This document shows positions 1 to 10,898 of a stretch of DNA of 64,000 nucleotides, piece after piece. Position 1 is the stretch's first letter. Every line of letters starts with the position of its first letter. The stretch spans positions 18,184,001-18,248,000 of the forward strand of contig NC_080588.1 in assembly GCF_029962835.1 (NCBI RefSeq), read 5' to 3'. The translations under genes were made by a program, and so were the position numbers. Below the pieces are notes generated by a model. That model saw only the letters and a list, made by a program, of their open reading frames with translations, searched no databases and was not told the DNA's origin. Origin of the DNA: Magnolia sinica. Lineage: Eukaryota > Streptophyta > Magnoliopsida > Magnoliales > Magnoliaceae.

Positions 1-1910
1 CACTTCATGGTCATTTCCATGCATTTAACGGTCAACTCGCTTCACTTCATACTCATTTTCATGCATTTCACGGTCAATCCCGGCGATTCTGTTTTGATTC
101 ACGGTCATTTCGATGCATTTCACGGTCAATTCCCTTCACTTCACGGTCATTTCTATGCATTTCACGGTCAATTCGCTTCACTTCACGGTCATTTTCATGC
201 ATTTCACGGTCAATCCCGGCAATTCTGTTTTGATTCACGGTCATTTAGATGCATTTCACACTCAATTCACTTCACTTCACGACCATTTCCACGCACTTCG
301 TGGCCAATTCACTTAACTTCACCATCATTTCCATGTATTTCATGGTCATTCCCAGTGATTCCTTGTTCATTCACGATCAATTCGACACACTTCACAGTTA
401 ATTCACTTCACTTCACGGCCATTTCCACACACTTCGTGGTCAATTCACTTAACTTCACTGTCATTTTCATGCATTTCATGGTCATTCTTGGCGATTTCAT
501 GTTCATTCACGGTCAATTCGACGCACTTCACGGTCAATTCACTTCACTTCATGCCCATTTCCACACACTTCGTGGTGAATTGACAGTGAAGTGCGTGGAA
601 ATGGCCATGAAGTGAAGTGAATTGACCGTGAAGTGCGTCGAATTGACCGTGAATGAACACGGAATCACCGGGAATGACCGTGAAATGCATGGAAATGACA
701 GTGAAGTTAAGTGAATTGACCCCGAAGTGCGTGGAAATGGCCGTGAAGTGAAGTGAATTGATCGGAAAGTGCGTCAAATTGACCGTGAATGAACACAGAA
801 TTGCCGGGAATAACCATAAAATGCATGGAAATGACAGTGAAGTTAAGTGAATTGACCGCGAAGTTCGTGGAAATGGCCATGAAGTGAAGTGAATTGACCG
901 TGAAGTGCGTCAGATTGACCATGAATGAACACGGAATCGCCGAGAATGACCGTGAAATGCATTTTAAATGACCATGAAGTGAAGGGAATTGACCGTGAAA
1001 TGCATGGAAATGACCGTCAATCAACACAGAATCACCGGGAATGACCGTGAAATGCATGGAATTGACAGTGAAGCGAAGCAAATTGACCGTGAAATGTGTG
1101 GAAATGACCATGAAGTGAAGGGAATTGACCATGAAATGTGTGGAAATGACCGTGAATCAACATGGGATCACTGGGAATGAGCATGAAATGCATGGAAATG
1201 ACCGTGAAGGGAAGCGAGTTGACCATGAAATGCGTGGAAATGACCGTGAAGTGAAGGGAATTGACCGTGAAATGCATGGAAATGGCCGTGAATCAACACG
1301 GAATCGCCGGGAATGATCATGAAATGCATGGAAATGACCGTGATGTGAAGCGAATTGATCGTGAAATGCGTGGAAATGACCATGAATCAACACGGAATTG
1401 TCAAAAATGACCATGAAATTGCATAGAAATGACCGTGAAGTGAAGCGAATTGACCATGAAATGCATGGAAATGACCGTGAAGTAAAGGGAATTGACCGTG
1501 AAATGCGTGGAAATAACCGTGAATCAACAAAGAATCACCAAGAATGACCATGCAATGCATAGAAATGACCGTGAAGTGAAGCGAATTGACTATGAAATGC
1601 GTGGAAATGACCGTGAAGTGAAGGGAATTGACCGTGAAATGCATGGAAATGACTGTGAATCAACACGAAATCGTCGGGAATGACCATGAAATGCATAGAA
1701 ATGACCATGAAGTGAAGCGAATTGACTGTGAAATGCGTGGAAATGACCGTGAAGTGAAGGGAATTGACCATGAAATGTGTGGAAATGACCGTGAATCAAC
1801 ACAGAATTGCCGGGAATGACCGTGAAATGCATGGAATTGATCGCTAAGTAAATGAAATGAACGAAATTGACCGCGAACGGATTGAAATTGACCACGAAGT
1901 GAATGAAATG
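1..1910. repeat. 21-bp satellite with 136-bp higher-order unit and an orientation switch
   Basis: The sequence is built from 21-bp steps such as GACCGTGAAATGCATGGAAAT. In 1000-1820 the landmark GAATCAACACGGAATC recurs at about 1018, 1153, 1290, 1384, 1521, 1657 and 1793. That is a 136-bp unit with one 94-bp copy that lacks exactly two 21-bp steps. Left of about 579 the array runs in the opposite orientation (CACTTCACGGTCATTTC), so 1-579 pairs with 580-1158 as an imperfect inverted repeat centred at 579/580. Because the step is a multiple of three and poor in stops, long meaningless ORFs of 7-residue repeats appear on both strands; I do not call them genes. The left end lies outside the window. 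Confidence 0.9.
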
Positions 1911-2215
1911 AATTTTCGACCATCGACCTAACGGAATCTTGAAAAATAACCAAGTTTGTTGGCTAAATTAGCTTCTCCTACCCCAAAATCATATAGGGTA
2001 CGTCAAGTAACTAATTTTGGTTTATAAGATATTCTTGTTAAATGAATAAAGAAAGAAATGAAAAAAAAAGAGAGAAAAAAATTTATATGCTTATATATAT
2101 TTTTATATAAATATTTATTAGAGAATATTGTAGGTAGAATCAAGTTCTTCATGTAACAAAAATAAAATAAAAAAATAAAAAATAAAAAATATAAAAATTT
2201 TCATTGACCGGCACA
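1911..2215. other. AT-rich spacer, no gene seen
   Basis: A/T-rich sequence with A runs around 2055-2090 and 2158-2195. I see no coding potential, RNA gene or transposon end. Confidence 0.5.
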
Positions 2216-2475
2216 GACTACAGCTATAGCTACGGTTGTAATCCGTAGCTATTGGTAAAATCACCTTCAATACATATTGAATACGCTTTGATATGTATCG
2301 AAAATTGCAGGATTTTTGAGGCAAACTCGCTGGACAGTTCTGGACCTTTTGCGATTAATCGAAAGACCTTTGATACATATCGAAAGAGATATCAAAAGAC
2401 CTTTGATACATATGAAAGGACATATCGAAATGGCAAGGGCTACGGCTATAACTACGGTTATAATCCGTAGCCATA
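2216..2475. repeat. Possible small MITE with palindromic ends
   Basis: Both ends carry a related segment of about 33 bp. The left is CTACAGCTATAGCTACGG..CCGTAGC (2216-2250); the right is GCTACGGCTATAACTACGG..CCGTAGCC (2437-2474). Each begins with CTACGG-like and ends with CCGTAG-like sequence, so each is nearly self-complementary. The interior has three copies of TGATACATAT or its reverse. I found no clear target duplication, so the element status is tentative. Confidence 0.4.
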
Positions 2476-2506
2476 GAAAACCCCTAGCCTTAAGTTCCTG
2501 GTTTGT

Positions 2507-2515
2507 TTATTTATT
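2507..2515. repeat. Left 9-bp target-site duplication of the giant MULE
   Basis: TTATTTATT lies directly before the first base of the left terminal inverted repeat. The identical 9 bases follow the right terminal repeat at 26946-26954 in direct orientation. Nine base pairs is the length characteristic of Mutator-superfamily insertions. Confidence 0.9.
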
Positions 2516-2660
2516 GAGAAATTTAGGACTATGGACCCCACCTTTTGGCCAGTTGTTTTTATGAAAGAAAACAAACCTTCTTTTGCAACTTAGACCTGCA
2601 CGTGTGGATTATGAATTTCAGGATGAAAGTACCCCTCCTTTTCACTGCTGTTTTTCTTCT
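2516..2660 (+). repeat. Left terminal inverted repeat of the MULE
   Basis: Matches the minus strand of 26800-26945. Shared blocks include TGGACCCCACCTTTT, TTTTTATGAAAGAA, ACAAACCTTCTTTTGCAAC and TTAGACCTGCACGTG. Weaker similarity continues to about 2710. Confidence 0.88.
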
Positions 2661-2877
2661 CCCTTTCAACTGTTTCCTTTTCCTTTCTCTTTCCACTACT
2701 ACTTCACTGCCTTTGCTTTCACCCCTTTTCTTCGCCCGGTTAGAAAGACAAAAAAACCCTTTTTATGGGCCCCCTTATCAACATTTGTCTTCTTCTGAAA
2801 ATGGTCGGTCCAGCGAAGAAAGCACGTAACATAGGTATTTTTAAACTCAGTTGGGCCCACATTAAATGTATGGGTAT
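2660..2877. other. MULE subterminal region, no gene
   Basis: Pyrimidine-rich sequence runs to about 2740. Then comes a copy of the start of the array-flanking module (GGGCCCACATTAAATGTATG, 2854-2873) that is interrupted by the next element. Confidence 0.5.
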
Positions 2878-3566
2878 AGGAAATGGATTGGCTACTCCTC
2901 CGGTGCTTTGTGGGCCCCACTATGGTGTACGTGGCTGGTGGTCGGTGCTCTTTGGCCCCACCATGGTGTACGTGGTTGGTGGTTGGTGCTCTTTGGCCCC
3001 ACCATGGTGTACGTGACTGATGGTCGTTGCTCTGTGGGTCCCACCATGGTGTACGTGGTTTGTGGTCGGTGCTCTGTGGGCCCCACCATGGTGTATGTGT
3101 TTCATCCATTCCGTTCATCCATTTTGTCCGCTCAATTTTCATCTAATGTAAGGGGCTGAGCCCCAAATTAGATGGAAATTTGGCTGATGGCCCGCTAGAG
3201 GAAAATAATGGTGATTGGATATCGATCATTTAAATCCTCCTGAGGCCCACTGTACTGTTTTTCTGAAATCCAATCTGTTTTTTAGGTGATAAAGACCCAG
3301 ATGAAGGCTAAAAACATAGATCATCTTGACCCAATACTTTTATGGCCCCCCAAAAAGTTTTTAATGGTCAATGTTCATTAAACACTATTTCCTATAATGT
3401 GGTCCAATTGAGATCAGGATATACCTTAATTTTTGTATAATATGATAAAATAATATATAAAAATAGATGGATGACATCGATGAAACACATACATCATGAT
3501 GGGGCCCACAGAGCACCGAACACCAGCCATTGGTTGGTGGCAGGGGGAGTAGCCAATCTGTTTCCT
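2878..3566. mobile_element. Hairpin MITE nested in the MULE (GTGGGNCCCACCATGATGTATGTG family)
   Basis: The ends mirror each other: AGGAAATGGATTGGCTACTCC at 2878-2898 against GGAGTAGCCAATCTGTTTCCT at 3546-3566. Internal to them are the family landmarks GTGTTTCATCC at the left and GGATGACATCGATGAAACAC at the right. The interrupted host sequence (..CACATTAAATGTATG / GTAGTATATCCACG..) is found uninterrupted at about 5640-5680 and 6750-6780, which shows this is an insertion. A related full copy lies at about 40150-40690. Non-coding. I could not fix a target duplication, so the superfamily is open. Confidence 0.7.
2913..3090. repeat. Five tandem copies of a 41-42-bp piece of the MITE arm
   Basis: GGCCCCACCATGGTGTACGTG-type units start at about 2913, 2954, 2995, 3037 and 3079. 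The related MITE at 40150 has only one such unit, so this is a local expansion of the left arm. Confidence 0.85.
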
Positions 3567-3679
3567 GTAGTATATCCACGTCGTCTATCCATTTTTCCAT
3601 CTAATTTAAGGGGTTGAGCCCCAAATTGAAGCATATCAAAATATTAAGTGAATCATACCATGGGAAACAGTAGGCATAA
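3567..3679. other. Array-flanking module, copy 1
   Basis: GTAGTATATCCACG followed by a conserved stretch with TTGAGCCCCAAATTGAAGC and CATAATGATTTTC. The same module precedes the arrays at 5632 and, shortened, at 6744. Confidence 0.7.
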
Positions 3680-4145
3680 TGATTTTCCAGTTTGCCCTAC
3701 TGATTTCATGTTTCCCCGCTCAATTTCATGTTTGTCCTGCTCAATTTCATGCTTGCCCTACTCATTTCCGTGTTTGCCCCACTCAATTTCATGTTTCCCC
3801 CGCTCAATTTCATGTTTGCCCTGCTCAATTTCATGCATGCCCTGCTTATTTCCTAGTATGACCCACTCAATTTCATGGTTGCCCCGCTCATTTCCTAGTT
3901 TACCCTGCTCAATTTCATGGTTGCCCCACTCATTTCCTAGTTTGCCCCGCTCAATTTCATGCTTGCCCCCGCTCATTTCCTAGTTTGCCCCGTTCAACTT
4001 CATGTTTGCCCCACTCAATTTCATGCCTTCCCCGCTCAATTTCTAGTTTGCCCCACTCAATTTCATGTTTCCCCTGCTCAATTTCATGTTTGCCCCACTA
4101 ATTCTCTAGTTTGCCCCCACTCAATTTCATGTTTGTCCCCGCTCA
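3680..4145 (+). repeat. 21-bp tandem array A (left MULE subterminal), block 1
   Basis: About 21 steps of TTGCCCCGCTCAATTTCATG alternating with a variant ending CATTTCCTAG. The exact 21-bp step gives ORFs with 7-residue periods on both strands; these are artefacts. The same monomer recurs at 5757-6178, 6775-7300 and 7535-7680, and inverted at 25076-26330. Confidence 0.9.
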
Positions 4146-5631
4146 AAACCTAAATGTATTCTCAAATCCCTAAACCTAAACCTTAACTTATTCTCAATTC
4201 CCTAAACCTTAACCTATAATCTAGCTTAAACCTAAACCTATATTGTACACTTGTAACCTAAAACCTAAATGTATTCTTAAATCCCTAAACCTAAACCTTA
4301 ACCTATTCTCAATTCCCTAAACTTCAACCTATAACCTAACTTAAACATAAACCTGTAACCTATACTTATAACCTAAAACTTAAATGTATTCTCAAATACC
4401 TAAACCTAAACCTACACCTAATCCTAATCTCAACTCCTTAACCTAAACCTAAATTTGAAAATCCAAACCTAAACCTGGTCTCGAACTCGATTTCTTAAAC
4501 CTAAACCTTAACCTATTATCAGTTCCCTAAGGGCCCGTTTGGCCAGTTGGATTGGAAGGGATTGAATGGTATTGGAAGGGATTGGAAGTCAAATTGGGTG
4601 ATCTGATCCCGGGATATAGCAATCCCATGGATCTTAAGACAATTCACTGACAACACCATCATTACCTTTAAATCCCATCCAATCCACCCTAGTCCTTTCA
4701 AATTTGGGTGGGACATGTTTGGTTTGAGGGATTGGAAGGGATGAGAAGGTTTAATCCCAGGATTGGCCGGGCGTGCGAAACAGACTGGATATAACAATCC
4801 AGGGATATAGCAATCCCATGGATCTCTAGACAACCCACCGACAACACCATCATTACCTAGAAATCCATGCCATCCACCCTAATACCATTCAATCCCTTCC
4901 AATCCGCCTGGCTCAACGGGCCCTAAACCTTAAGTTATAACCTAACTTAAACCTAAACCTATAACCGACACTTATAACCTAAACTTAAACCTGTAACCTA
5001 AATGTATTCTCAAATCTGTAAACCTAAACCTGCACCTAATCCTAGTCTCAACTCCTTAACCTAAATTTAAACCCGGTCCCGAACCTGATTTCCTAAACCT
5101 AAACCTTAACCTATTCTCAGTTCCCTAAACCTTAACCCATAACCTAACTTAAACCTATACCTATAACCGACACTTATAACCTAAACCTAAACCTATAACC
5201 TAAATGTATTCTCAAATCCCTAAACCTAAACCTACACCTAATCCTAAACCTAAACCTAAACTTAAAAACCCAAACCTAAACCCGGTCCTGAACCCGATTT
5301 TCTAAACCTAAACCTTAACCTATTCTCAGTTCCCTAAACCTTAACCATAACCTAACTTAAACCTATACCTCTAACCGACACTTATAACCTAAACTTAAAC
5401 CTGTAACCTAAATGTATTCTCAAATCCCTAAACCTAAACCTACACCTAATCCTAATCTCAACTCCTTAACCTAACCTTAAACTTGAAAACCCAAACCTAA
5501 ACCCAGTCCCGAACCCAATTTCTTAAACCTAAACCTTAACCTATTCTCAGTTCCTTAACCCTTAACCCATAACCTAACTTAAACCTAAACCTATAACCTA
5601 CACTTATAACCTAAACCTATAACCTACACTT
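4146..5631. repeat. Telomere-like CCTAAA satellite, block 1
   Basis: Degenerate CCTAAACCTAAACCTTAACC repeats, close to the plant telomere unit CCCTAAA. The landmark TAAATGTATTCTCAAAT starts at 4151, 4266 and 4381 (115-bp unit) and at 4999, 5201 and 5409 (about 205-bp unit, with an extra CACCTAATCCTAATCTCAA module). A MITE interrupts it at 4531-4923. This is an organised interstitial satellite rather than a chromosome end. Confidence 0.85.
4531..4923. mobile_element. Tourist-like (PIF/Harbinger) MITE in the telomere-like satellite
   Basis: Termini are inverted: GGGCCCGTTTGGCCAGTTGG at the left, and GGGCCCGTTGAGCCAGGCGG reading in from the right. The next bases, ATTGGAAGGGATTGAATGG, are shared by both. 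A 3-bp duplication TAA (4528-4530 and 4924-4926) flanks it, as for Tourist elements. Non-coding, 393 bp. The interior contains the same segment twice (about 4612-4706 and 4802-4890, both with GGGATATAGCAATCCCATGG), so it looks like an internally duplicated or dimeric form. Confidence 0.85.
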
Positions 5632-5756
5632 AGATGGGCCCACATTGAATGTATGTAGTATATCCACGCCGTCCATCTAATTTTAGTGGTTGAGCCCCAA
5701 ATTGAAGCATATCAAAATATCAAGAGAATCATACCACGGGAAACAATAAGCATAAT
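5632..5756. other. Array-flanking module, copy 2 (uninterrupted)
   Basis: GATGGGCCCACATTGAATG runs straight into TATGTAGTATATCCACG, then TTGAGCCCCAAATTGAAGC. This is the empty-site version of the sequence split by the MITE at 2878-3566. Confidence 0.7.
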
Positions 5757-6178
5757 GATTTTCTAGTTTGCCCCGCTGATTTCATGTTTCCCCTGCTCAA
5801 TTTCATGTTTGCCCTGCTGATTTTATAGTTTGCCCCACTGATTTCATGTTTTCCCCTCTCAATTTCATGTTTGCCTCGTTCAATTTCATGTTTTCCCTGC
5901 TCAATTTCATGCTTGCCCTGCTCATTTCCTAGTTTGCCCTGCTCAATTTCATATTTGCCCCGCTCATTTCCTAGTTTGCTCCACTCAATTTCATGCTTTG
6001 CCCGCTCATTTCCTAGTTTGCTTAGCTCAATTTCATGCTTGCCCCGCTCATTTCCTAGTTTGCCCCATTCAACTTCATGTTTGCCCTGCTCAATTTCTAG
6101 TTTGCCCCACTCAATTTCATGTCTCCCTCGCTGATTCTCTAATTTGCCCCCACTCAATTTCATGTTTGCCCCGCTCAA
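5757..6178 (+). repeat. 21-bp tandem array A, block 2
   Basis: Same TTGCCCCGCTCAATTTCATG monomer and orientation as block 1, followed directly by telomere-like satellite, as in block 1. Confidence 0.9.
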
Positions 6179-6743
6179 AACCTAAACCTAAACCTAAACC
6201 TAAAACCTAAATGTATTCTCAAATCCCTAAACCTAAACCTTAACCTATTCTCAATTCCCTAAACTTTAACCTATAACCTAACTTAAACCTAAACCTATAA
6301 CCTACACTTATAACCTAAAACTTAAATGTATTCTCAAATCCCTAAACCTAAACCTAAACCTAATCCTAATCTCAATTCCTTAATCTAAACTTAAACTTGA
6401 AAATCCAAAACTAAACCCGGTCCTGAACCTGATTTCCTAAACCTTAACCTATTATCAGTTCCCTAAACCTTAACCTATAGCCTAACTTAAACCTAAACCT
6501 ATAACCGGTACTAATAACCTAAACTTAAACCTGTAACTTAAATGTATTCTCAAATTCCTAAACATAAACCTACACCTAATTCTAATCTCAACTCCTTAAC
6601 CTAAACTTGAAAACCCAAACCTAAACCCGGTCTCGAACCTGATTTCCTAAACCTAAACCTTAACCCATTCTCAGTTCCCTAACCCTTAACCCATAACCTA
6701 ACTTAAACCTAAACCTATAATCTACACTTATAACCTACACTTA
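6179..6743. repeat. Telomere-like CCTAAA satellite, block 2
   Basis: The TAAATGTATTCTCAAA landmark is at 6208, 6323 and 6539, giving steps of 115 and 216 bp. It has the same two unit sizes as block 1. Confidence 0.85.
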
Positions 6744-7300
6744 GATGGGCCCACATTAAATGTATGTAGTATATCCCGCTCAATTTCATGTTTGCCCCAC
6801 TCAATTTCATGCTTGCCCCGCTCATTTCTGTGTTTGCCACGCTTAATTTCATGTTTCCCTCGCTCAATTTCATGTTTGCCCCGCTCAATTTCATGTTTGC
6901 CCCGCTCAATTTTATGCTTGCCCCGCTCAATTTCATGACTGCCCCGCTCATTTCCTAGTTTGCCCCGCTTAATTTCATGCTTGCCCTGCTCATTTCCTAG
7001 TTTACCTTGCTCAATTTCATGCTTGCCCTGCTCATTTCCTAGTTTCCCCCGCTCAATTTCATGCTTGCCCCCCTGATTTTCTAGTTTGCCCCGCTCAATC
7101 TCATGTTTGCCCCACTGATTTTTCAGGTTGCCCCGCTGATTTTTTAGTTTGCCTCGCTGAATTCATAGTTTGCTCCGCTGAATTTCATGTTTGCCCCGCT
7201 AATTTTCTATTTTTCCCTACACAATTTCGTGTTTGCCCCGCTGAGTTTCTAGTTTGCCCCGCTCAATTTCTAGTTTGCCCCGCTCAATTTCATGTTTGCC
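6744..7300 (+). repeat. Array-flanking module copy 3 and 21-bp tandem array A, block 3
   Basis: GATGGGCCCACATTAAATG and TATGTAGTATATCC (6746-6776) lead into about 25 21-bp steps, which become more divergent towards 7300. No telomere-like satellite follows. Confidence 0.88.
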
Positions 7301-7818
7301 GTAGTTGATTACATGTACTTATTCGATCTAATATGAATCCAACCCATTTCATGAAGAAATTGTGACCAATTAACCAACCAACAAAACCAATTACAAATAA
7401 CATCTTCTTGCTGCATCAAAACATATGTGTTCATTAATCTGGCTAATGTTGAACTTGGTAAAATGATATGGTTGAATAATTGAAAAATGAGATTAATCAG
7501 GAATACACATTGATCAGGAGATTATGCATTAAATTTTTTATAGTTTGCCCCATTGAATATCTAGCTTGCCCTGTTCATTATGTAGTTTGCCCCGCTCAAT
7601 TTCATGTTTGTCCCGATCAAATTATAGTTTGTCATGCTTACACTGGTAGTTTGGCTTGCACAATTTTCAGTATTTCCCGTTCTAGTTCTGTCTCCATTTC
7701 ATACGAAACTTGTTCAAATTAATGAAATGCTACATTCTTTTCAACGTAGTCTGATTTTGTCTACAACGTTTATCTTGTGAATTTTATGTTTGATATGTTT
7801 TTTAATTCATCTTTGCAG
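7301..7818. other. Spacer with a decayed fragment of array A
   Basis: AT-rich non-coding sequence. 7535-7680 holds six or so weak 21-bp steps (TTTGCCCCGCTCAATTTCATG at about 7587). It ends in TTTGCAG, an apparent splice acceptor for the downstream gene. Confidence 0.55.
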
Positions 7819-10800
7819 GCGACGAATATTCTGCCATAATCCCCAACCCAACATGTAGGTGTTCACTCACATGGTGGTTTGACAAGGTGAAGGGTGGAGT
7901 GGATAAGCACGATAGTCGTCTAAATTTGTTTAGGCAATCTCCTTTCTCGTTTCTATTGCATGTTACAACCTTTAGATTTTTAGGGGCTCTATTTCACCTT
8001 CTTTTTGTAAGATACAAAGGTGATCTAGTATTTGAGATCAATGGGAGGCAATTGCACTTTACCGAGATGGACTTCGCCTTCATTACCGGTCTTAAGATTG
8101 GAGATCTAACTGTATCGAAGAATCGTTGCAGTACGGGTTCATTAAGAGACAAATACTTCAAAGAATATCCAGTATTAAAGAAGCAACTAATGGAGGTGTT
8201 TCAGAGATTAGTTGACACCAATGAGCATGAGGACATCGTGTAGGTTGCCCTACTTCTAGTTGTAGAGCACTTTCTTAGGGGAACTGAACCGAAAACCATG
8301 TGCAACATGGATTATATTTACCTAGTTGACTTGCTAGATGATTTCTATATGTATCCCTAGGGTAGTTTGGGATACTATACAATGTCGCAAGGAATTGAAT
8401 CTGTTGTTGCTGCATCAAGTTCCCCTTGGTACACTGTATGTGGTTGTGTCCTTCCTCTACAAGTAAGAACACCTTTTACTTTATATATGTTTTCCCTCTA
8501 TAGTCAATTATGGATTTTTAACCTGGTGCAATTTCATTCTAACAGGTATGGGCAGTAGAGATATTACCGGCCCTACAAGACTGCGTTATTTCGTATGTTC
8601 CGCATCAAATTCCACGCTTCATTTAATATCAAGGCTGGAAGGGTTGGAGGTATAACAGAATACATGCTATTTTCGAGAGTAAAGTTATAAGTTTATATAT
8701 ATATCCCCATCATTTACTTTGCTTAACTTGACATATATGCTTTTTTATTTAACATTACTCTTTGTTCTTTTGCAGACAACAGTAGTAATGAAATTAGAAC
8801 CAACGCTACGAGAATGGGAAACGGATGTCATTCGCTCTGTGCGTGACAGTTTCTAGGTGAGATGTTACGAAAAATGAACTATAATTTCATGTCTGCCACT
8901 GTAAAGTTATCCTTACTCTTACATATCCATCTATATATTTTTGTAGCTTACTGAGACCTAGGAAGATGATGAGGAGGGTAATGAGATTGATCACGAGGGG
9001 GGTGACGAGTCAGATGATAGCGATGAGAAAGGCGAGGAGGGAGAGTGACCGAGGGGTGGTAGACCGAATGTTGTTCTTATGGAGGAATTTATGATTTAGA
9101 GGGAAGAGTTGAAGAAAGAGAGAGAGGAATTGAAAAATGAGAGGGACAAATTGAGAAAAGAGAGGGCAGAGATGAGAAGGAAAGAAGCATTGTTTGATGA
9201 CAGGAAGACGTTACTGAGGAGGGAGAAGGAATTGTTCTTTCTGGACAAGGAATGGTTCTTCAAGGACAAAGAAAAGTTAACAAATGAGATGGAGGAGTTT
9301 AATAAGGAGAAGGAAGGTAGTCGTACACAGAGGGGACATAATGTGATGGAGGAGGAGGGTGAGGAGTTGAGGAAGGGAGTGGAAGTAAATGATATTGAAG
9401 ATAAAGAACTTGGACATGTGGATCTTGATGTGCAATCGTATAGTAATGTCAAAGGTAATTTATGGAATGAATCCACTTCTCATGCCGTTTATGAAAGGAG
9501 AGCCAAAAGGATACTGAAGTCGTCATATTATAAGATTTCTCCATACTTGTCCTTGTCTGCATTCGATACAAGCCTTGAGGCAGACAAGAAAAAGTTAGCG
9601 AATGAGAGGGATGAGTTTAATAAGGAGAAGGAAGGTAGTCCTAAATAGAGGGGGCAGTTTGTGATGGAGGAGGAGGGTGAGGAGTTGAGGAATAGAGTGG
9701 AAGTAAATGATATTGAAGATAAAGAACTTGAACATGCATCCACTTCTCCTCCTGTTTATGAAAGGAGAACCAAAAGGATACCAAAGCCGTCATATTACAA
9801 GGTTTCTCCATACTTGTCCTTGTCTGCATTCAATACAACCCCTAGGGTGGTTCGTGAACCGAGCAAGTAACAGCTTTTGCTACTTCTCTGATACCATTTC
9901 TTGTATAGATGGATCTTTTCAGGATACTATCCGCACAGGAGGTGAAAAAGGCAGAGGACTGGTATGAAGCAAACAAGGACATGTCAGAGGAAAAATGGTT
10001 CAGAACGATATGGATGAATGATGCCTGGGTTGATAGCAAGGTAAGCATTACTAATTTATTCTCTATATGCATCGATTGCCATGTAATTAATTGTTATATG
10101 AATATATGACGAAATTGTACTATCATATTGTTTAGGCTATCGACACATACATCGACTTCCTTGAGAAAAGGCATAACGCCCTCTCAATAGCATATCCTCA
10201 GGATTGCAAGTTCTGTTCTACATATTTTATGGTAAATGTTTATTATGGCAATCCTTAATTTGTTTGAAAACTTTATTTTATCACATGTATTGAACTTTGA
10301 TTATGTTTGTAATAGCAAAGCCTCGAGGGGTGTTTGCCGGTTTTGATCGCATACCGGGCCTCCAATTCAGCATTAGAACGGTCATCGCTAATAGGCCAGC
10401 TGATCACGGCCTACGCAATTGCTAGGTAGCGAGATAAACCATATGCCAGGGCAATTTGGTGTTATGAACGGGTAATGCACTTGTCACAGAACATCATCTC
10501 TTACTGTTATATGTTCTATCATGTTTTGACAAATATATTATTTTGTGAATCATGGACAGGTTTATACACCAATAAATCATGACAATTCACATTGGTTTTT
10601 ACTTGTCATCTATCCTAGAGAAAGAGAAATCATTATTGTGGATAGCTTATACACATATCTAACACCGAAGTTCAAGCATAAGATGAAGAATATGACCGAT
10701 GCACTCCCCGTTCTCTTCCATGCCACTGGAGACAGTACTGCGCTTGAAGGGAAGAAGTGGACCGTCAGATTCGATGAATTCTCGCCGAAGCAGGACAATG

Positions 10801-10898
10801 GTTATGACTGCGGCATATTCGTGATGAAATTCATTGACATTTTATATAGCGATCTCACCTTGGAGGGAATAGACATGCAAAAATTCACCTCCGATTAG
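7819..10898 (+). pseudogene. ULP-like cysteine protease gene with DUF1985 (MULE cargo), decayed
   Basis: Predicted exons with GT..AG borders, approximately: 7819-8462, 8546-8649, 8776-8856, 8947-9850, 9909-10040, 10136-10231, 10316-10471 and 10560-10898. The first exon reads as a DUF1985 domain (WWFDKVKGGVDKHDSRLNL, then FAFITGLKIGDL). The fourth is acidic and lysine/glutamate-rich with a long coiled coil. The last is the C48 (ULP1/SENP) peptidase core: His in NHDNSHW, Asp in IIVDSLY, Gln in PKQDNGYDCG, and Cys in the same DCG motif, so the catalytic residues are all present. Members of this family cleave SUMO or SUMO-like conjugates; this copy's substrate is unknown. The frame is broken by TAG at 8241-8243 and 8358-8360, and by further stops in exons 2 and 3. 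ULP-like genes fused to DUF1985 are typical MULE cargo, which fits its place here. Exon borders are by eye. Confidence 0.8.
9297..9840 (+). repeat. 317-bp tandem duplication in the ULP-like gene
   Basis: The segment from GTTTAATAAGGAGAAGGAAG at 9297 recurs at 9614, including the stretches encoding EEEGEEL, VEVNDIEDKEL and YERR.KRI.KSSYYKISPYL. The two copies differ mainly by a 50-odd-base deletion in the second. It repeats the coiled-coil tail of the protein. Confidence 0.85.

Noticed and set aside
7-1895. Many long ORFs on both strands with HFTVNS-like 7-residue repeats
   Set aside because: They follow directly from a stop-poor 21-bp satellite; all frames show the same pattern and no conserved start or domain exists.
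1-1910. CRISPR array
   Set aside because: Units are contiguous without unique spacers, and the sequence is plant nuclear DNA.
2892-3159. ORFs on both strands with HHGG/TMVGPT repeats
   Set aside because: Products of the five-fold 41-42-bp expansion in the MITE arm.
4146-6743. Chromosome end / true telomere
   Set aside because: The CCTAAA words are degenerate, organised in 115- and about 205-bp units, and lie inside a transposon with unique sequence on both sides.
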